Part shown: positions 50,059 through 60,229 of the stretch, in pieces
How positions within the stretch are numbered: the first letter of the stretch is position 1
How the letters are laid out: the number at the start of each line of letters is the position of its first letter
Source: Bryobacterales bacterium
Lineage (GTDB): Bacteria > Acidobacteriota > Terriglobia > Bryobacterales > Bryobacteraceae
Direction of reading: 5' to 3'
Length of the DNA stretch: 64,000 nt
Assembly: GCA_003162425.1 (NCBI GenBank)
Contig: PMOK01000037.1
Location: 32,668 to 96,667 of the forward strand
Position numbers and translations under genes: made by a program
The notes under the pieces: model-generated
What the model was told of the DNA's origin: nothing
The model's database searches: none
What the model saw: the letters and a program-made list of their open reading frames with translations, nothing else

Positions 50059-51947
50059 TTCAACCAATGCTGGCCCGGATTGCCCGCCGCGGCTTTGCAC
50101 TTGTGCTCACTGTATTTGCCGCGTCGCACTGCTCCGCCCAACCCGCAGATCAGAAACGCCCCTGGAAAGGCTATTCGATCCTGGGCAACGGTCATCTGAC
50201 CGCTGTTTACTCGGACGATCGCCGAATCGTAAGCCTCACCCACCAAAAAGGAATCCAGCATCTCTACTTCAAGGACTACACCGCCGACTATGTTGCGTCT
50301 ACATCGTTCGAGCTGGTAGGTGGAAGCGCCGGCGCCTCCGAGGTCGGTATGAAGAACTTCTTCACAGCGCAGACCCTCACCGCACTCGCCGGCGGCGCAA
50401 GCCAACGCGTCCTCTGCTTCGTGCATCCCTTAGACGCCGTCGTTCTTTCCCTCAGCGTGAACGGCGCAAGCGCTGCAAAGCCGTACCAATTCGAAGTGAA
50501 CTTGCGAAGCGAACTCAAGACCGATACTACGGTCAGCCTCACGTCTCTTAAGAAAACAGGCCGTGTGGCGTTGGCGATCTGGTCGAACGGCACAGCGCTC
50601 GCAGTCGCTCCCAAGGCTCTAGACGACCAGGTAACCGTGAACGGCTCATCCGTCATTATCACTGGGAACCTCCAACCCACCCACACTGCGGAGGTCTGGT
50701 TGATCCCTGCCTCATCGGAAGCCGTAGCGCTTTCGAAAGTGCGGGCTCTCGAGCAGGACAAGGATGCCGAAGCCACATCGGCGAAGATCTGGGAAGCGTG
50801 GATGAAACACGGGATTCTCCCCAAGTTCAAGAGCAACGTTCCGGAAGCCGCGGCGTATCTCGAAGCCTACAAGCGTAACCTCTACTGCGTGAAAGCGGCT
50901 AACCTCAACGGTGCGATTCCCGCGGAGATGAACGGTCAGTTCGTAACCAACAACATGCCGCAGTTGTACCCGCGCGATGCCATGATGTGTGCGCGTGTCC
51001 TGCTCGAGACCGGTCACGCGGAAGAGGCCCGCCAGATTATCGAGTTTTGGGCCAATTCCCGGATTCCCATGAAGACGCCCGGCGAATGGTACGCCCGCTA
51101 CGACGCGCACGCGAAGGCCGTCGATTCAGGCGTCGGCGCGCGTTTCGATGAGCCGGAGTGGGACGCCAACGGCTACTTAATTTATCTTGTGGCGAAATAT
51201 CACAATTCGCAAGGCGTCTGGCTGGCGGATCGATACCTCATCTACAAACTTGCCGATTTTCTGGTTCACCACATTGGCCAGAATGGTTTGCTTGAGGAAG
51301 GCGGCATCGTGGAATGGACCGGCTACCTGCCCGCCACCAACATGATTTGTGCGGCTGCGCTGCAGATTGCCGCTAAGTTGGCGCACCAATTCGGCGACGA
51401 ATCCAGGGTGAAAGACTACGCCGCGGCCTCCCAGCGCATTGCCTCGGCTCTGCCTCAAATGTTCGACCAATCCCGCCAGACCTACGCCGATGTTCGTTTC
51501 ACCGGAAAGAAAGGCCCGAACGGCGAAAGCCTTCCTGGCCAGCCCAGCGACAAAACGTATTTGTGGGACACCAGCGCCAACTTTGGTGTCGTCTGGGGTT
51601 ACCCCAAGCATCGCGAAATCGAGTTGACGAATCTCTTCTACGCCAAAAATACCGTGAAGCTCGATGGCGGCATGCAGTATTTCGACACCACGGATCCGGA
51701 ACTGGCCGAGTATGGTCACGCCGTATTTTTCTTCACCACTGCGGCCGCATCCCAGTATCAATCTCTGTACGGCGACAAAGCCGCCGCCAAATCGTTCATC
51801 GACTGGATGCTCCGCAACGCCAATTCCTATGGGCTAATGCCGGAACACATCAAACTGGATGGCAGCGATGCCAGCGCCGCCTCGCCGCTCTCCTGGTGCA
51901 GCGCCGAATTCGCTTCCGCACTGCTCGCGTGGAGCCGCATACTGTAG
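50055..51947 (+). CDS. Secreted six-hairpin-type glycoside hydrolase
   Basis: Signal peptide; [36 protein letters not shown]. Confidence 0.75.
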   Translation: MIQPMLARIARRGFALVLTVFAASHCSAQPADQKRPWKGYSILGNGHLTAVYSDDRRIVSLTHQKGIQHLYFKDYTADYVASTSFELVGGSAGASEVGMKNFFTAQTLTALAGGASQRVLCFVHPLDAVVLSLSVNGASAAKPYQFEVNLRSELKTDTTVSLTSLKKTGRVALAIWSNGTALAVAPKALDDQVTVNGSSVIITGNLQPTHTAEVWLIPASSEAVALSKVRALEQDKDAEATSAKIWEAWMKHGILPKFKSNVPEAAAYLEAYKRNLYCVKAANLNGAIPAEMNGQFVTNNMPQLYPRDAMMCARVLLETGHAEEARQIIEFWANSRIPMKTPGEWYARYDAHAKAVDSGVGARFDEPEWDANGYLIYLVAKYHNSQGVWLADRYLIYKLADFLVHHIGQNGLLEEGGIVEWTGYLPATNMICAAALQIAAKLAHQFGDESRVKDYAAASQRIASALPQMFDQSRQTYADVRFTGKKGPNGESLPGQPSDKTYLWDTSANFGVVWGYPKHREIELTNLFYAKNTVKLDGGMQYFDTTDPELAEYGHAVFFFTTAAASQYQSLYGDKAAAKSFIDWMLRNANSYGLMPEHIKLDGSDASAASPLSWCSAEFASALLAWSRIL

Positions 51948-52239
51948 CCCCGCGCGTCAGCAAGGGGACTGACATTCCGCATTGAACTTCTCAGCAGTGA
52001 CCTAGGAGCGATTCCCGAACAACAGGGAACGAGTGACATTCGGCGCTTCGGTCAGATCCGAACCCAAATGATACCAGTACGCCGTATTCCTCGAGGATCG
52101 ATTCGCACTGACGAATAACCGGAACTGGCAGTGGTCCTAAACTTCCGCTCCCGTATTCAACAGATCCGCCATATAGTTGGGAGTCAGCCTCAAAACACCC
52201 GAAAGTTGCGGAATCGCGCCCCTGCACTGCGCATGCACA

Positions 52240-52952
52240 TCACCCACCGCGGGCGATATGCGCGATGACCCCGCCGATAGACGCAGCCTCTGGCGCGTAG
52301 TGTTGTAACAAGACCCCGACAAATGCAAAGAACAACAGTGCCCACAAAAACGGAGCCCTCGTCCGAGCGAATACCGTCTTGATCCAGTGTCCACGTTCGA
52401 TTCGTCGCAATCGGCGATAGAGTGCGGCACTCAGCACGCCGTCGAGAAACACCTCGGCAAGAAGCTCCGGCGCCAACGCAATCACGGAAATAACGTACCA
52501 AACGAAAAAAGCGATTGACAGTATCCCGGTGACGACCAGTACTATCGGCAAAAGTTCGGTACCCGGTCGAGCCAGTTGATCGCGCCAAAAGACCCATCCT
52601 TCACAGATCGCGCTTCCACCTCGCGGACGTTTGCTCGCCGTGGACCACCACTTCTGACAATCCCCTTCCAGCGTCTCTGTTGGCTCAAGATCCACAGCGA
52701 TACAAAAACCAAGAAGGCTCCATAAGCTCCTGCCACGGAAACAACGTAGCGGAGCGCCATAATTCGAACCTGCAGGTGCAGCAGCACGGTCGACGTGAGC
52801 AATCCAACTGCGCCCGTCAACAATACCAGCAGGAAAACCTGAATTCTTGGATAGCTGGTGCGGAGTAAATGGCGTTCCAGCCGTCTCAAGAGATCCCACC
52901 GGGCCAGCGGCGGTAACGGTTCGTCCGGCGCCATCAAACGCTCCGATGCCAC
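52240..52952 (-). pseudogene. Multi-TM membrane protein split by a frameshift near 52580
   Basis: N-half in ORF 52542-52952, C-half in ORF 52240-53121 (LLPIVLVVTGILSIAFFVWYVISVIALAPELLAEVFLDGVLSAALYRRLRRIERGHWIKT). Confidence 0.55.
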
Positions 52953-53231
52953 CTCTCAGTACGCGGTTCCCTATGGTGGAGTTCCCTACAACTGCGGCGT
53001 GGGCGGTTTCAACGGCTGCCACGGGAAAAAGCCTTTGCGCCGCAACTTCCGCCGATATACCTCTCCCTGTCGAGCGTCGTACCATCCGCGCCCGACCGCA
53101 TCGTTCCGTGATCCACGTCATCCGGCAGCTCCAGGCGATAGAACGGCTCGCGCTGCCGCGTCATCAGCGACCAGCATCTGGGCTACAAGCAGGCCGAAGA
53201 GAGACAACAATCGTATAGTCATTTCTGATCA

Positions 53232-53759
53232 TTATTTCAAGTGGCAGCCCAGACAAGTAAACTTGCGCCCATGACAAACCGCGCACGATTGCATATCCAG
53301 TCCGGATTTTTTATTCGTATGCGTATCCAGAAAATCAGGCACATGACTCGCAGGCTTCAACTGCGCGCCTTTCGGATGACAGAACCCACAACTGTCAGGC
53401 AGATCAATCTGGTTGTGACACACCAGGCAATCCGCCATTTGCGGCATGTTTGCCTGACTGACCGCATCGGATTCTTCAAGCCCGCGATGGCAAGCCATGC
53501 AAGGATTGGTGGAATTCAAAAACGGCCGGATCGTGGCCCCATCCAGCCCAAGATAAGTCCCCTTATCGATAGCCCCCGCAATCACCGGAGCAACGTTCCC
53601 CAACTTCAGATGCTTAGCGTGACTGAATTTCTTAAGCGGAGGAGGCGCCTGCGCAAGCAGACGACAAGCTGCAGGCGCCAGGCTGCAGGCGGCAGAAAGC
53701 AAGAACCACCACAGACCTTTCTGGAACGCCACCTGCCACCTGCCGCCTGCCACCTGCAT
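53232..53759 (-). CDS. Multihaem cytochrome c (five CxxCH)
   Basis: CMACH, CLVCH, CGFCH, CAVCH, CLGCH. Confidence 0.88.
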   Translation of the reverse strand: MQVAGGRWQVAFQKGLWWFLLSAACSLAPAACRLLAQAPPPLKKFSHAKHLKLGNVAPVIAGAIDKGTYLGLDGATIRPFLNSTNPCMACHRGLEESDAVSQANMPQMADCLVCHNQIDLPDSCGFCHPKGAQLKPASHVPDFLDTHTNKKSGLDMQSCAVCHGRKFTCLGCHLK

Positions 53760-53774
53760 CCTGCCGCCTGCCGC

Positions 53775-54950
53775 CTATCCTTTGTACCTGATCCGCCAAA
53801 TCTTCTTCCCACCATCGTCCGAAACCAGAATGCTGCCATCCGGCAATTGCATGATCCCTACCGGTCTCCCCCACACTTCGCGCGATTCGGGCGAAATCAT
53901 CCAGCCCGTCAGAAACTCCTGTACCGGACCGCTCGGCTTGCCATCTTTGAACGGAATGAAGCCCACCTCGTAGCCCACGCGCTTCGAGCGATTCCAGGAT
54001 CCATGGAATGCCAGAAACGCCCCGCCTTGATACGCGGCAGGGAACTGCTTGCCGGTGTAAAAAAGGAAATCGAGCACCGCAACGTGTGACTGCAGCAGGA
54101 TGTCCCCGGCAATGGTCTTCGCCACTAAATCCGGCCGCTCGCCTTTATGGCGCGGTTCTTCGTGCGGCCCTGAATAGGCGTAGGGCCAGCCGTAGAAAGC
54201 GCCTTGCTGGATGTGCGTGAAAAAGTCGGGAACCAGATCGTCCCCCAGCGCATCGCGCTCCTGCACCGCGGCCCACAACGTGTCCGTGCCTGGATACCAA
54301 TGCAGCCCGATCGGGTTGCGCGTCCCCGACGCGAAAATCTCGTGGCCGCTGCCATCCGGATTGAAGCGATTGATCGCCGCGCGCATCTCGTCCTCACCGG
54401 TATTCACATTGGACCCCGAGCCAACTCCCACGTACAGCTTCTCGCCTTTCGAATCGAACAGCAGGCTGCGCGTCCAGTGCCCTTGCTTGAAATCCTTCAA
54501 GCCCGCGATCTGCTCGCCTGTTCCAGCCGTCAAATTCTTCGAATCATATTTATACCGCTTCACCGAAGTTGGCTCGCCCACATATAAATAGTCTTTCCAG
54601 ATCGCGAGACCGTAAGGCCGGTCCAGACCAGTTAGAATCGCTCTGCGCTCCGGATCCTTATAGCTTTTGTTCTTGTCCACCAGAACGTAAACCGTTCCGG
54701 CCGAGCTGTCGCTCACCAGGATTTCGCCGCCCGGCCCCGTGTACATGAAGCGCGGCGTGTTGAAGTCTGTCGCGTACTCCTCAATCTCGAATCCTCGCGG
54801 AACTTTGAGTTGCGCGTCACTAGGCCGCCCAACCACCTTTGGGAAATTATTGACCGTTGGAGTGGCATAAGGAGCCGGCAGCTTTGCCTCCTGCTGTTGC
54901 ACCTGGGCGAAAGCCGCTACCGCAGCGAAATAGGGAAGGGTGTATTTGAG
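53775..54950 (-). CDS. PQQ-dependent sugar/sorbosone dehydrogenase-like protein
   Basis: VPRGFEIEEYATDFNTPRFMYTGPGGEILVSDSSAGTVYVL; RRAILTGLDRPYGLAIWKDYLYVGEPTSVKRY; start chosen at MLKYTLPYFAAVAAFAQ. Confidence 0.85.
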   Translation of the reverse strand, partial: LKYTLPYFAAVAAFAQVQQQEAKLPAPYATPTVNNFPKVVGRPSDAQLKVPRGFEIEEYATDFNTPRFMYTGPGGEILVSDSSAGTVYVLVDKNKSYKDPERRAILTGLDRPYGLAIWKDYLYVGEPTSVKRYKYDSKNLTAGTGEQIAGLKDFKQGHWTRSLLFDSKGEKLYVGVGSGSNVNTGEDEMRAAINRFNPDGSGHEIFASGTRNPIGLHWYPGTDTLWAAVQERDALGDDLVPDFFTHIQQGAFYGWPYAYSGPHEEPRHKGERPDLVAKTIAGDILLQSHVAVLDFLFYTGKQFPAAYQGGAFLAFHGSWNRSKRVGYEVGFIPFKDGKPSGPVQEFLTGWMISPESREVWGRPVGIMQLPDGSILVSDDGGKKIWRIRYKG

Positions 54951-54980
54951 CATGGCGTCCATTTCAGTGTATAAAACATT

Positions 54981-55516
54981 ATGCGCGCCAAACTCCCGCT
55001 CGTTCTCCTTCTGCCCGGAATGCTCCTGCTGGCTCAGCCAGAACCCGGACAAGCGTAGGCAAGCAGTCACTGCCATCGGATCCATCTGGGTCAGATGAAA
55101 GCCAGAGAAGCCATCCCATCGCTCAAAACGGCTATGGACGACGCGGCGGGCGAAGTCGCGTTCGCCGCCGCCAAAGCGCTCTGGGATATGGGGGACCGAA
55201 GCGGGCGCGATCTGATTGAGGACGTCCTCACCGGCCAGCAGAGTACTTCAGAAAGCTCTGGCCGTGATGGGTTTCAACGAAGCATCTGGCGCTCTGCTGG
55301 GGCCTCGCCCAGGATTGCGATGCAGAATCCCTACGCCTGCTCGAATGGTCCGCAACCAGCGACAAGAGTTGGGCAGTGAAGGCCGCCTCAGCCAAAGCCC
55401 TCGGCCAGTGCGGCAATCCGGATGCGATTCCGACGCTCGATCAGAATCTAGCCGACTCAAACGCGGCCGTGAAGTCCATGTCCGCCGGCGCAATCATCAA
55501 ACTCGCCCGAAAATAG
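54981..55516 (+). pseudogene. HEAT-repeat secreted protein, decayed
   Basis: MRAKLPLVLLLPGMLLLAQPEPGQA* then REAIPSLKTAMDDAAGEVAFAAAKALWDMGD and, in another frame, WAVKAASAKALGQCGNPDAIPTLDQNLADSNAAVKSMSAGAIIKLARK*. Confidence 0.6.
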
Positions 55517-55523
55517 ATGTGGC

Positions 55524-55564
55524 GCAGGCACTCTTGCCTGCAGCGTCGGCACTCATGCCGACGT
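55524..55564. repeat. Double-hairpin element (second copy of the 41-nt geometry)
   Basis: GCAGGCA-CTCT-TGCCTGC + A + GCGTCGGCA-CTCA-TGCCGACGT. Confidence 0.75.
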
Positions 55565-55579
55565 GTTCCTCCCGGAAAA

Positions 55580-57211
55580 CTACTGAATCTTCGCCACCCC
55601 TCCGTTCGATACAAACACGCTGAAGATGCCTGCATCCAGCCCCGGCGAGCCCGGTATGTCCGTGTAGCGGACCAGCGGAACTCCCGCGATCTGAATGCCG
55701 ACTCCGCGTTTTCCAACAGCCCCATAGCCATTCGGAGAAAGCAGGTTCAGAACTGCGGATGGAATCGTGAAGCTTCCAGTCGACGCATCGGCAGTGCATA
55801 GAATCTCGACGTAGGCGATTTCCGGCGCGACGGGTACGCCGCTGAACAGAAAGATGCTCACCGCCGAGAACCCCGAACTGCCAGTCCAGGTCAAGGTTAG
55901 ATCCTGCGAGAGATTGATACTGGCTGGGATGTTTGTAGGAACAACCGGGTCCGGTAACGTCAACGACCAGGTGAACGATCCCACGTCCGGTCCACCCGCG
56001 CCGTTTGTAACCGAGAAAGGTCCGGGTTCAATATACACAGCCGGTTCGGTGGAGAGCGTGGTGTCAAAAAGGCCTGTGGCAAGTGCGGAGATGGTCTTCG
56101 AACCGCCGGTCGAGTTAAGCATCAACTGGTCACCGGGATTCAGAAAGCTCTCCACAACAGGATCGATCGGATTCAGTGAGCTGGCGAAAGTCTCATAGGC
56201 CAGGCAACTGCCGATTGACCCGGCAGAACCACCTCCCCAGGATCGCACCAGGTTGCTCAGTGAATAGGTCGCGAAACCAGCTTCCAGCTTGTCGTTCTCG
56301 CCGGCCACCCGGTTCACGATGACGCCTCCCAAATTCAGCGAACCCTTCGTTATCGCTTTCTGCAGATTGTCCGCCGTTAGCGGACCGAACGTGTCGACGC
56401 AGGTGGCTTGCCCCGCCGGCGCGACAGCCATCGACGTGATGTTGCCGGTAACGCCCTTCACCATCACAGCCACCGATACCTTGCACCCGTTGATTCCGGC
56501 CGGGATCACGAAGTTGATTTGGTCCACTCCGGCAGAGCTGCCCCGTCCACCGTACACAACCGTCGCCGGCTGGTTGTTGACCAGCACCTGAACCCCGGTG
56601 TGCAAATCCGCCTGCTGGGGCGGCTCGGTTTCGTCGCCCGTGATTGCACCCAAGCCGGTGCCCCACAGAACCAGTTCCTCGCCCGGATGCGCCGGATGGA
56701 TGTACGTGATCGGATTGTTAGAGGCATCGGTAAAAACTCCGGGACCAGTGCCGTCCTCATTCAGCGCGAACGTTCCGAAGTTCGCGGCGAGAACCTGGAT
56801 CGCAATCGAGCTCTCCGCGCCTTGATAGGAGAGCGTCAGCGTTCCAGTTCCTATCGGTGTAGCGGATGGCAGAATCGCCGCCACCTGCGTATCCAGGCTG
56901 TAGATCATAATGCAATTCTCGGTGACGCCGTTCACGCGCACCTGAATTGTGGTTCCAGCCAGCCCTTGCGTGGTCGGCAAGGGATAACTGTCGGCGTGCT
57001 GAATGGTTATTGGGCCAAGCCCCGTTCCGGTAACCGTGAACAGCGCCCCTTGCGCGATCCCGGAATTGGTCTGGTGTGGAACAACCCAACTGGCTGCGTT
57101 ATAAACCCCAGCGACAGCCGGAGCAGCGCTCAGGCTAGCGCTAAAACTGCTAATAATAATAATGAAGCGAAGCAATCGCATGATCTCTCCTTCTGTAGGG
57201 CAGGTTGTCAA
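55580..57211 (-). CDS. Secreted protein with TIGR03437-like domain(s)
   Basis: VAGVYNAASWVVPHQTNSGIAQGALFTVTGTGLGP...GTTIQVRVNGVTENCIMIYSLDTQVAAILPSATPIGTGTLTL. Confidence 0.85.
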   Translation of the reverse strand: MTTCPTEGEIMRLLRFIIIISSFSASLSAAPAVAGVYNAASWVVPHQTNSGIAQGALFTVTGTGLGPITIQHADSYPLPTTQGLAGTTIQVRVNGVTENCIMIYSLDTQVAAILPSATPIGTGTLTLSYQGAESSIAIQVLAANFGTFALNEDGTGPGVFTDASNNPITYIHPAHPGEELVLWGTGLGAITGDETEPPQQADLHTGVQVLVNNQPATVVYGGRGSSAGVDQINFVIPAGINGCKVSVAVMVKGVTGNITSMAVAPAGQATCVDTFGPLTADNLQKAITKGSLNLGGVIVNRVAGENDKLEAGFATYSLSNLVRSWGGGSAGSIGSCLAYETFASSLNPIDPVVESFLNPGDQLMLNSTGGSKTISALATGLFDTTLSTEPAVYIEPGPFSVTNGAGGPDVGSFTWSLTLPDPVVPTNIPASINLSQDLTLTWTGSSGFSAVSIFLFSGVPVAPEIAYVEILCTADASTGSFTIPSAVLNLLSPNGYGAVGKRGVGIQIAGVPLVRYTDIPGSPGLDAGIFSVFVSNGGVAKIQ

Positions 57212-57237
57212 CCTGCGCGCCGATTGCCAATCGGCGC
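57200..57237. repeat. Double-hairpin element related to 25654-25717
   Basis: GCAGGTT-GTC-AACCTGC followed by GCGCCGATT-GCC-AATCGGCGC; 29 nt identical to 25647-25675. Confidence 0.78.
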
Positions 57238-57344
57238 ACGTAGCAGGCGACCAAGCCCGCCACTAGCTCATCCACCAACATACGGCGTAGAAATATTAGA
57301 TTTTCCGTCGCAGAGGGCCGAAAAATGCGCCCCGCGGCCGAGAG

Positions 57345-57590
57345 TTAGAGCTCGTCGCCGGGAATCGGAGGGTTTCCCTTGCCAGCCCGCTTGAGAATTC
57401 GCTTCGCTTTGGGGATGTCGCCCCGCCCGGCGCGCTCGCGGAAGTACTGCTCCGTTCGCAGTGCAGACAACTTTTCCGCCACCGCGACGTTGATCAGTTG
57501 ATTCAGCGCTACGCCTTCGGATTCCGAGACTCTCCGAGCCTCCTCTAGCAGGGAGGGTTGAAGGCGAAGCGCTACGTTACTTCTTCTCAT
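57345..57590 (-). CDS. Antitoxin-like small protein (ribbon-helix-helix type)
   Basis: RRSNVALRLQPSLLEEARRVSESEGVALNQLINVAVAEKLSALRTEQYFRERA. Confidence 0.75.
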   Translation of the reverse strand: MRRSNVALRLQPSLLEEARRVSESEGVALNQLINVAVAEKLSALRTEQYFRERAGRGDIPKAKRILKRAGKGNPPIPGDEL

Positions 57591-58050
57591 GCGATTCTCT
57601 CCTGAATTCTCTCCAAAGCTCTCCTGGCCGGCTGGTGCGGATCCCGAACCTCTGCGCGGCGTAACCCAAGTGCTTCACATTGAAGGTAACCAGGCGATCC
57701 GCCCTGCCATTTACCGCGGTTTCCAACACCATTTCGTCGCTCGGGTCGTTCAGAGTTGGTCTCCAGTGGAACGCCAGCCGAACCGGCTCGACAACTGCCG
57801 CTAAAGCATCCAACACCGCGTCAACTTGCTCTATCGCCAGCCCCGCTGCCAATAAGTGTTCCGGCCGTTTTAGCACTGCCTCATACTCCAGCATGAGTGG
57901 GACCGAAAGTAGCATCGCAAACTCGCGGTCCAGGGCCGCCAATAGAAGCTGTCTTGAGGCCCCTTGGTCGCTGCGGAAAGCTGCGACCACCACATCAGTA
58001 TCGAGCACAATCCGCACCAAGCCGACCTGCAACCATGATATCGCGCGCAA
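57577..58050 (-). CDS. PIN-domain toxin
   Basis: VRIVLDTDVVVAAFRSDQGASRQLLLAAL...LNDPSDEMVLETAVNGRADRLVTFNVKHL. Confidence 0.85.
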   Translation of the reverse strand: MRAISWLQVGLVRIVLDTDVVVAAFRSDQGASRQLLLAALDREFAMLLSVPLMLEYEAVLKRPEHLLAAGLAIEQVDAVLDALAAVVEPVRLAFHWRPTLNDPSDEMVLETAVNGRADRLVTFNVKHLGYAAQRFGIRTSRPGELWREFRRESHEKK

Positions 58051-58084
58051 TATCGCCGGTCAATTCCTGGCTGATCACTGATCG

Positions 58085-58614
58085 TCACTTGCGGTTCCCA
58101 GAACGTCGCCGCCCCGCCGCCTGCTCGAGATACTTCTTTCGACCCTCGCGAATCGCCTTCCGGGCATCGCCCGGCCCGCCCCAGCCTAACGTCGCTGTTT
58201 TCCGTCCCTCTAGCTCCTTGTAGATGGTGAAGAAGTGCTCGATTTCCAGACGAACATGGGCGAAGATTCCGTCCATCGAGCGGACCTCATCATAACGGCT
58301 GATCGCTCTGGTCCTGGTCAATCATAATGAGAACGCCAATCGGTCGAACCTCGATCAAGCAGCCCGGAAAACTGGGCTCTTTCACCAAGCGCGAGGCAAT
58401 CCACCGCGTCACCGTCAGGCGCCACAGTCCCCGGAACGAAACCATAATCACCCGGATAATGTACGGAAGAGTATAGCGTTCGATCCAGCCGAAACAGACC
58501 CAGCTCCTTGTCATACTCGTACTTGTTGGTCGAGTTCTTCGGAATCTCGACAATCATCCGGACCAGTTCAGCCGAGCCCGGGCCAGGCTCAAGATCGTAT
58601 AGAGTATGTTTCAT
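58085..58614 (-). pseudogene. Inorganic pyrophosphatase, multiply frameshifted
   Basis: IVEIPKNSTNKYEYDKELGLFRLDRTLYSSVHYPGDYGFVPGTVAPDGD; EPSFPGCLIEVRPIGVLIMIDQDQSD; RYDEVRSMDGIFAHVRLEIEHFFTIYKELEGRK lie in three frames. Confidence 0.85.
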
Positions 58615-58638
58615 CGCACGGTACTTGGATATCCTTAG

Positions 58639-58933
58639 TATGATCGAAGATATGGAACGCGAAGTCGTTCATCTCAGTTCGGTGGAAGCGATCCGCGATA
58701 TCGCCAGCATTTTGGACCGCGTGGAACAAGGCGCCGAGGTGATCGTCGAAAAGGACCAACGCCCCGTCGCGGTCATCCAACCCGTGCCACGTCCCGGCCG
58801 GCTATTGTCGGAGTGCATCGCTCAGGCCGAGGCGCACGGCTCCGGCGTCACCTTGGATGAAGACTTCGGCAAGGATCTGGAAGAGATCATTCAATGCCAT
58901 CGCGAGCCGCTGGACGCTTCGCGATGGGATTAA
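58639..58933 (+). CDS. Phd/YefM-like antitoxin
   Basis: HLSSVEAIRDIASILDRVEQGAEVIVEKDQRPVAVIQP. Confidence 0.8.
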
Positions 58934-59337
58934 TTCTGGACTCGAGCGTTCTCATCACGGCGGAACGAAGTCGCCAGACAGTGGCGGAGTTGCTCAAGCA
59001 GGTGCTCGCCCGCGTGGGCGATCAGGAAACGGCGCTCTCCGCCATCGCGCTGGTCGAACTGGTCCATGGAATCCATCGAGCCAACACGCCACAAATACGC
59101 GCACGCCGCGAGGCCTTCATTCAGGAATTGCTGGCCGACGTTCCAGTCTATCCGTTCACGCAACGAATCGCTTTTCTTGCCGGTAGAACTGACGGCGAGC
59201 AGCAGAGCCATGGCGTGAAGATCCCGTTCCAGGATCTGCTGATCGGAGCGACCGCGCTGCATCTGAGATTTGCTGTAGTGACCGGAAATCCAGGGCACTT
59301 TCAGATGATTCCCAATCTCGAAGTGAAACAGCTCTAA
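58924..59337 (+). CDS. PIN-domain (VapC-type) toxin
   Basis: MGLILDSSVLITAERSRQTVAELL...ALSAIALVELVHGIHRA...QDLLIGATALHLRFAVVTGNPGHF. Confidence 0.9.
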   Translation: MGLILDSSVLITAERSRQTVAELLKQVLARVGDQETALSAIALVELVHGIHRANTPQIRARREAFIQELLADVPVYPFTQRIAFLAGRTDGEQQSHGVKIPFQDLLIGATALHLRFAVVTGNPGHFQMIPNLEVKQL

Positions 59338-59462
59338 ATAGAATGGCGCTGATTCGTAGATTTGAAGTTCCCGCACAGTCGCCCGCTCGTCGCTGACCTT
59401 GCGCCGCGCACGGCGTTCGGGGCTGAAGTCGTATGATCGTAGATGAAGAGAAGCGAATCGCC

Positions 59463-59702
59463 ATGGCGGAATATAGCTACACTGTGTTGTTCGAGCCGGC
59501 CGAGGAAGGCGGCTTCGTCGTGACTTGTCCGGCGCTCCCAGGTCTGGTTACCGAGGGCGACACGCTGGAAGAAGCGCGTGCCATGGCCCAGGACGCGATT
59601 CTCGCCTACCTGGAGAGCCTGCGTAAGGACCATCCCCCCATTCCTTCGGATAGGATGCCCGTAAAAGAAGAAGTCCGCGTGCTATTGCCCGAATCGGCAT
59701 GA
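59463..59702 (+). CDS. hicB: HicB-like antitoxin
   Basis: MAEYSYTVLFEPAEEGGFVVTCPALPGLVTEGDTLEEARAMAQDAILAYLESL. Confidence 0.85.
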   Translation: MAEYSYTVLFEPAEEGGFVVTCPALPGLVTEGDTLEEARAMAQDAILAYLESLRKDHPPIPSDRMPVKEEVRVLLPESA

Positions 59703-59930
59703 GCCAGCGGGTTCCTGCCCTCAAACCCAAAGATGTTCTGCGGTTGCTCGAACGGGAGGCTTCGTAGTGCACCATGTCAGCGGCAGCCACTACGTCCTGA
59801 AGCACCCGCAAAAGAAACATCTGCGCGTCACGCTCCCTGGCACGGTTGGGACCTGAAGCGCGGCACCCTGGGTTCTATCATTCAACAGGCCGGCTACACC
59901 ACCAGTGAGTTCTTGGACTTGCTGAAGTGA
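59699..59930 (+). pseudogene. HicA-like toxin with frameshifts
   Basis: VPALKPKDVLRLLERE / GFVVHHVSGSHYVLKHPQKKHLRVTLP / WDLKRGTLGSIIQQAGYTTSEFLDLLK in different frames. Confidence 0.75.
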
Positions 59931-60199
59931 CAAAACAGGGAGGGCCCTCGATTTCCAGGCGGCAACAGATTCATGATCCGCCTGCGAGCGGCTGGCTTAG
60001 CTTGAAGTGACCCGCCTTCGCCAGTCCGACAATCATCCAGTCCGGGCTACCCTGACCCCGACTCCAGATCGTATAGAGTAGTCTTCCTGAGACAGTACTA
60101 CCAATAGTGGTGTACTAGCTAACCCCTAATCCCACCTACACTCCCGCAAAAAAGTCCTTGCTTATCTTATACTACTCGTGCCAAAATTCCCTTAGACCA

Positions 60200-60229
60200 A
60201 AAGTGGCTTAAAGTGTCCTAAAGTGCCGG
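60200..60229 (+). promoter_or_regulatory. MraZ-box-like direct repeats (3 x AAAGTG, 10-bp period)
   Basis: AAAGTGGCTT AAAGTGTCCT AAAGTGCCGG overlapping the mraZ start. Confidence 0.8.
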
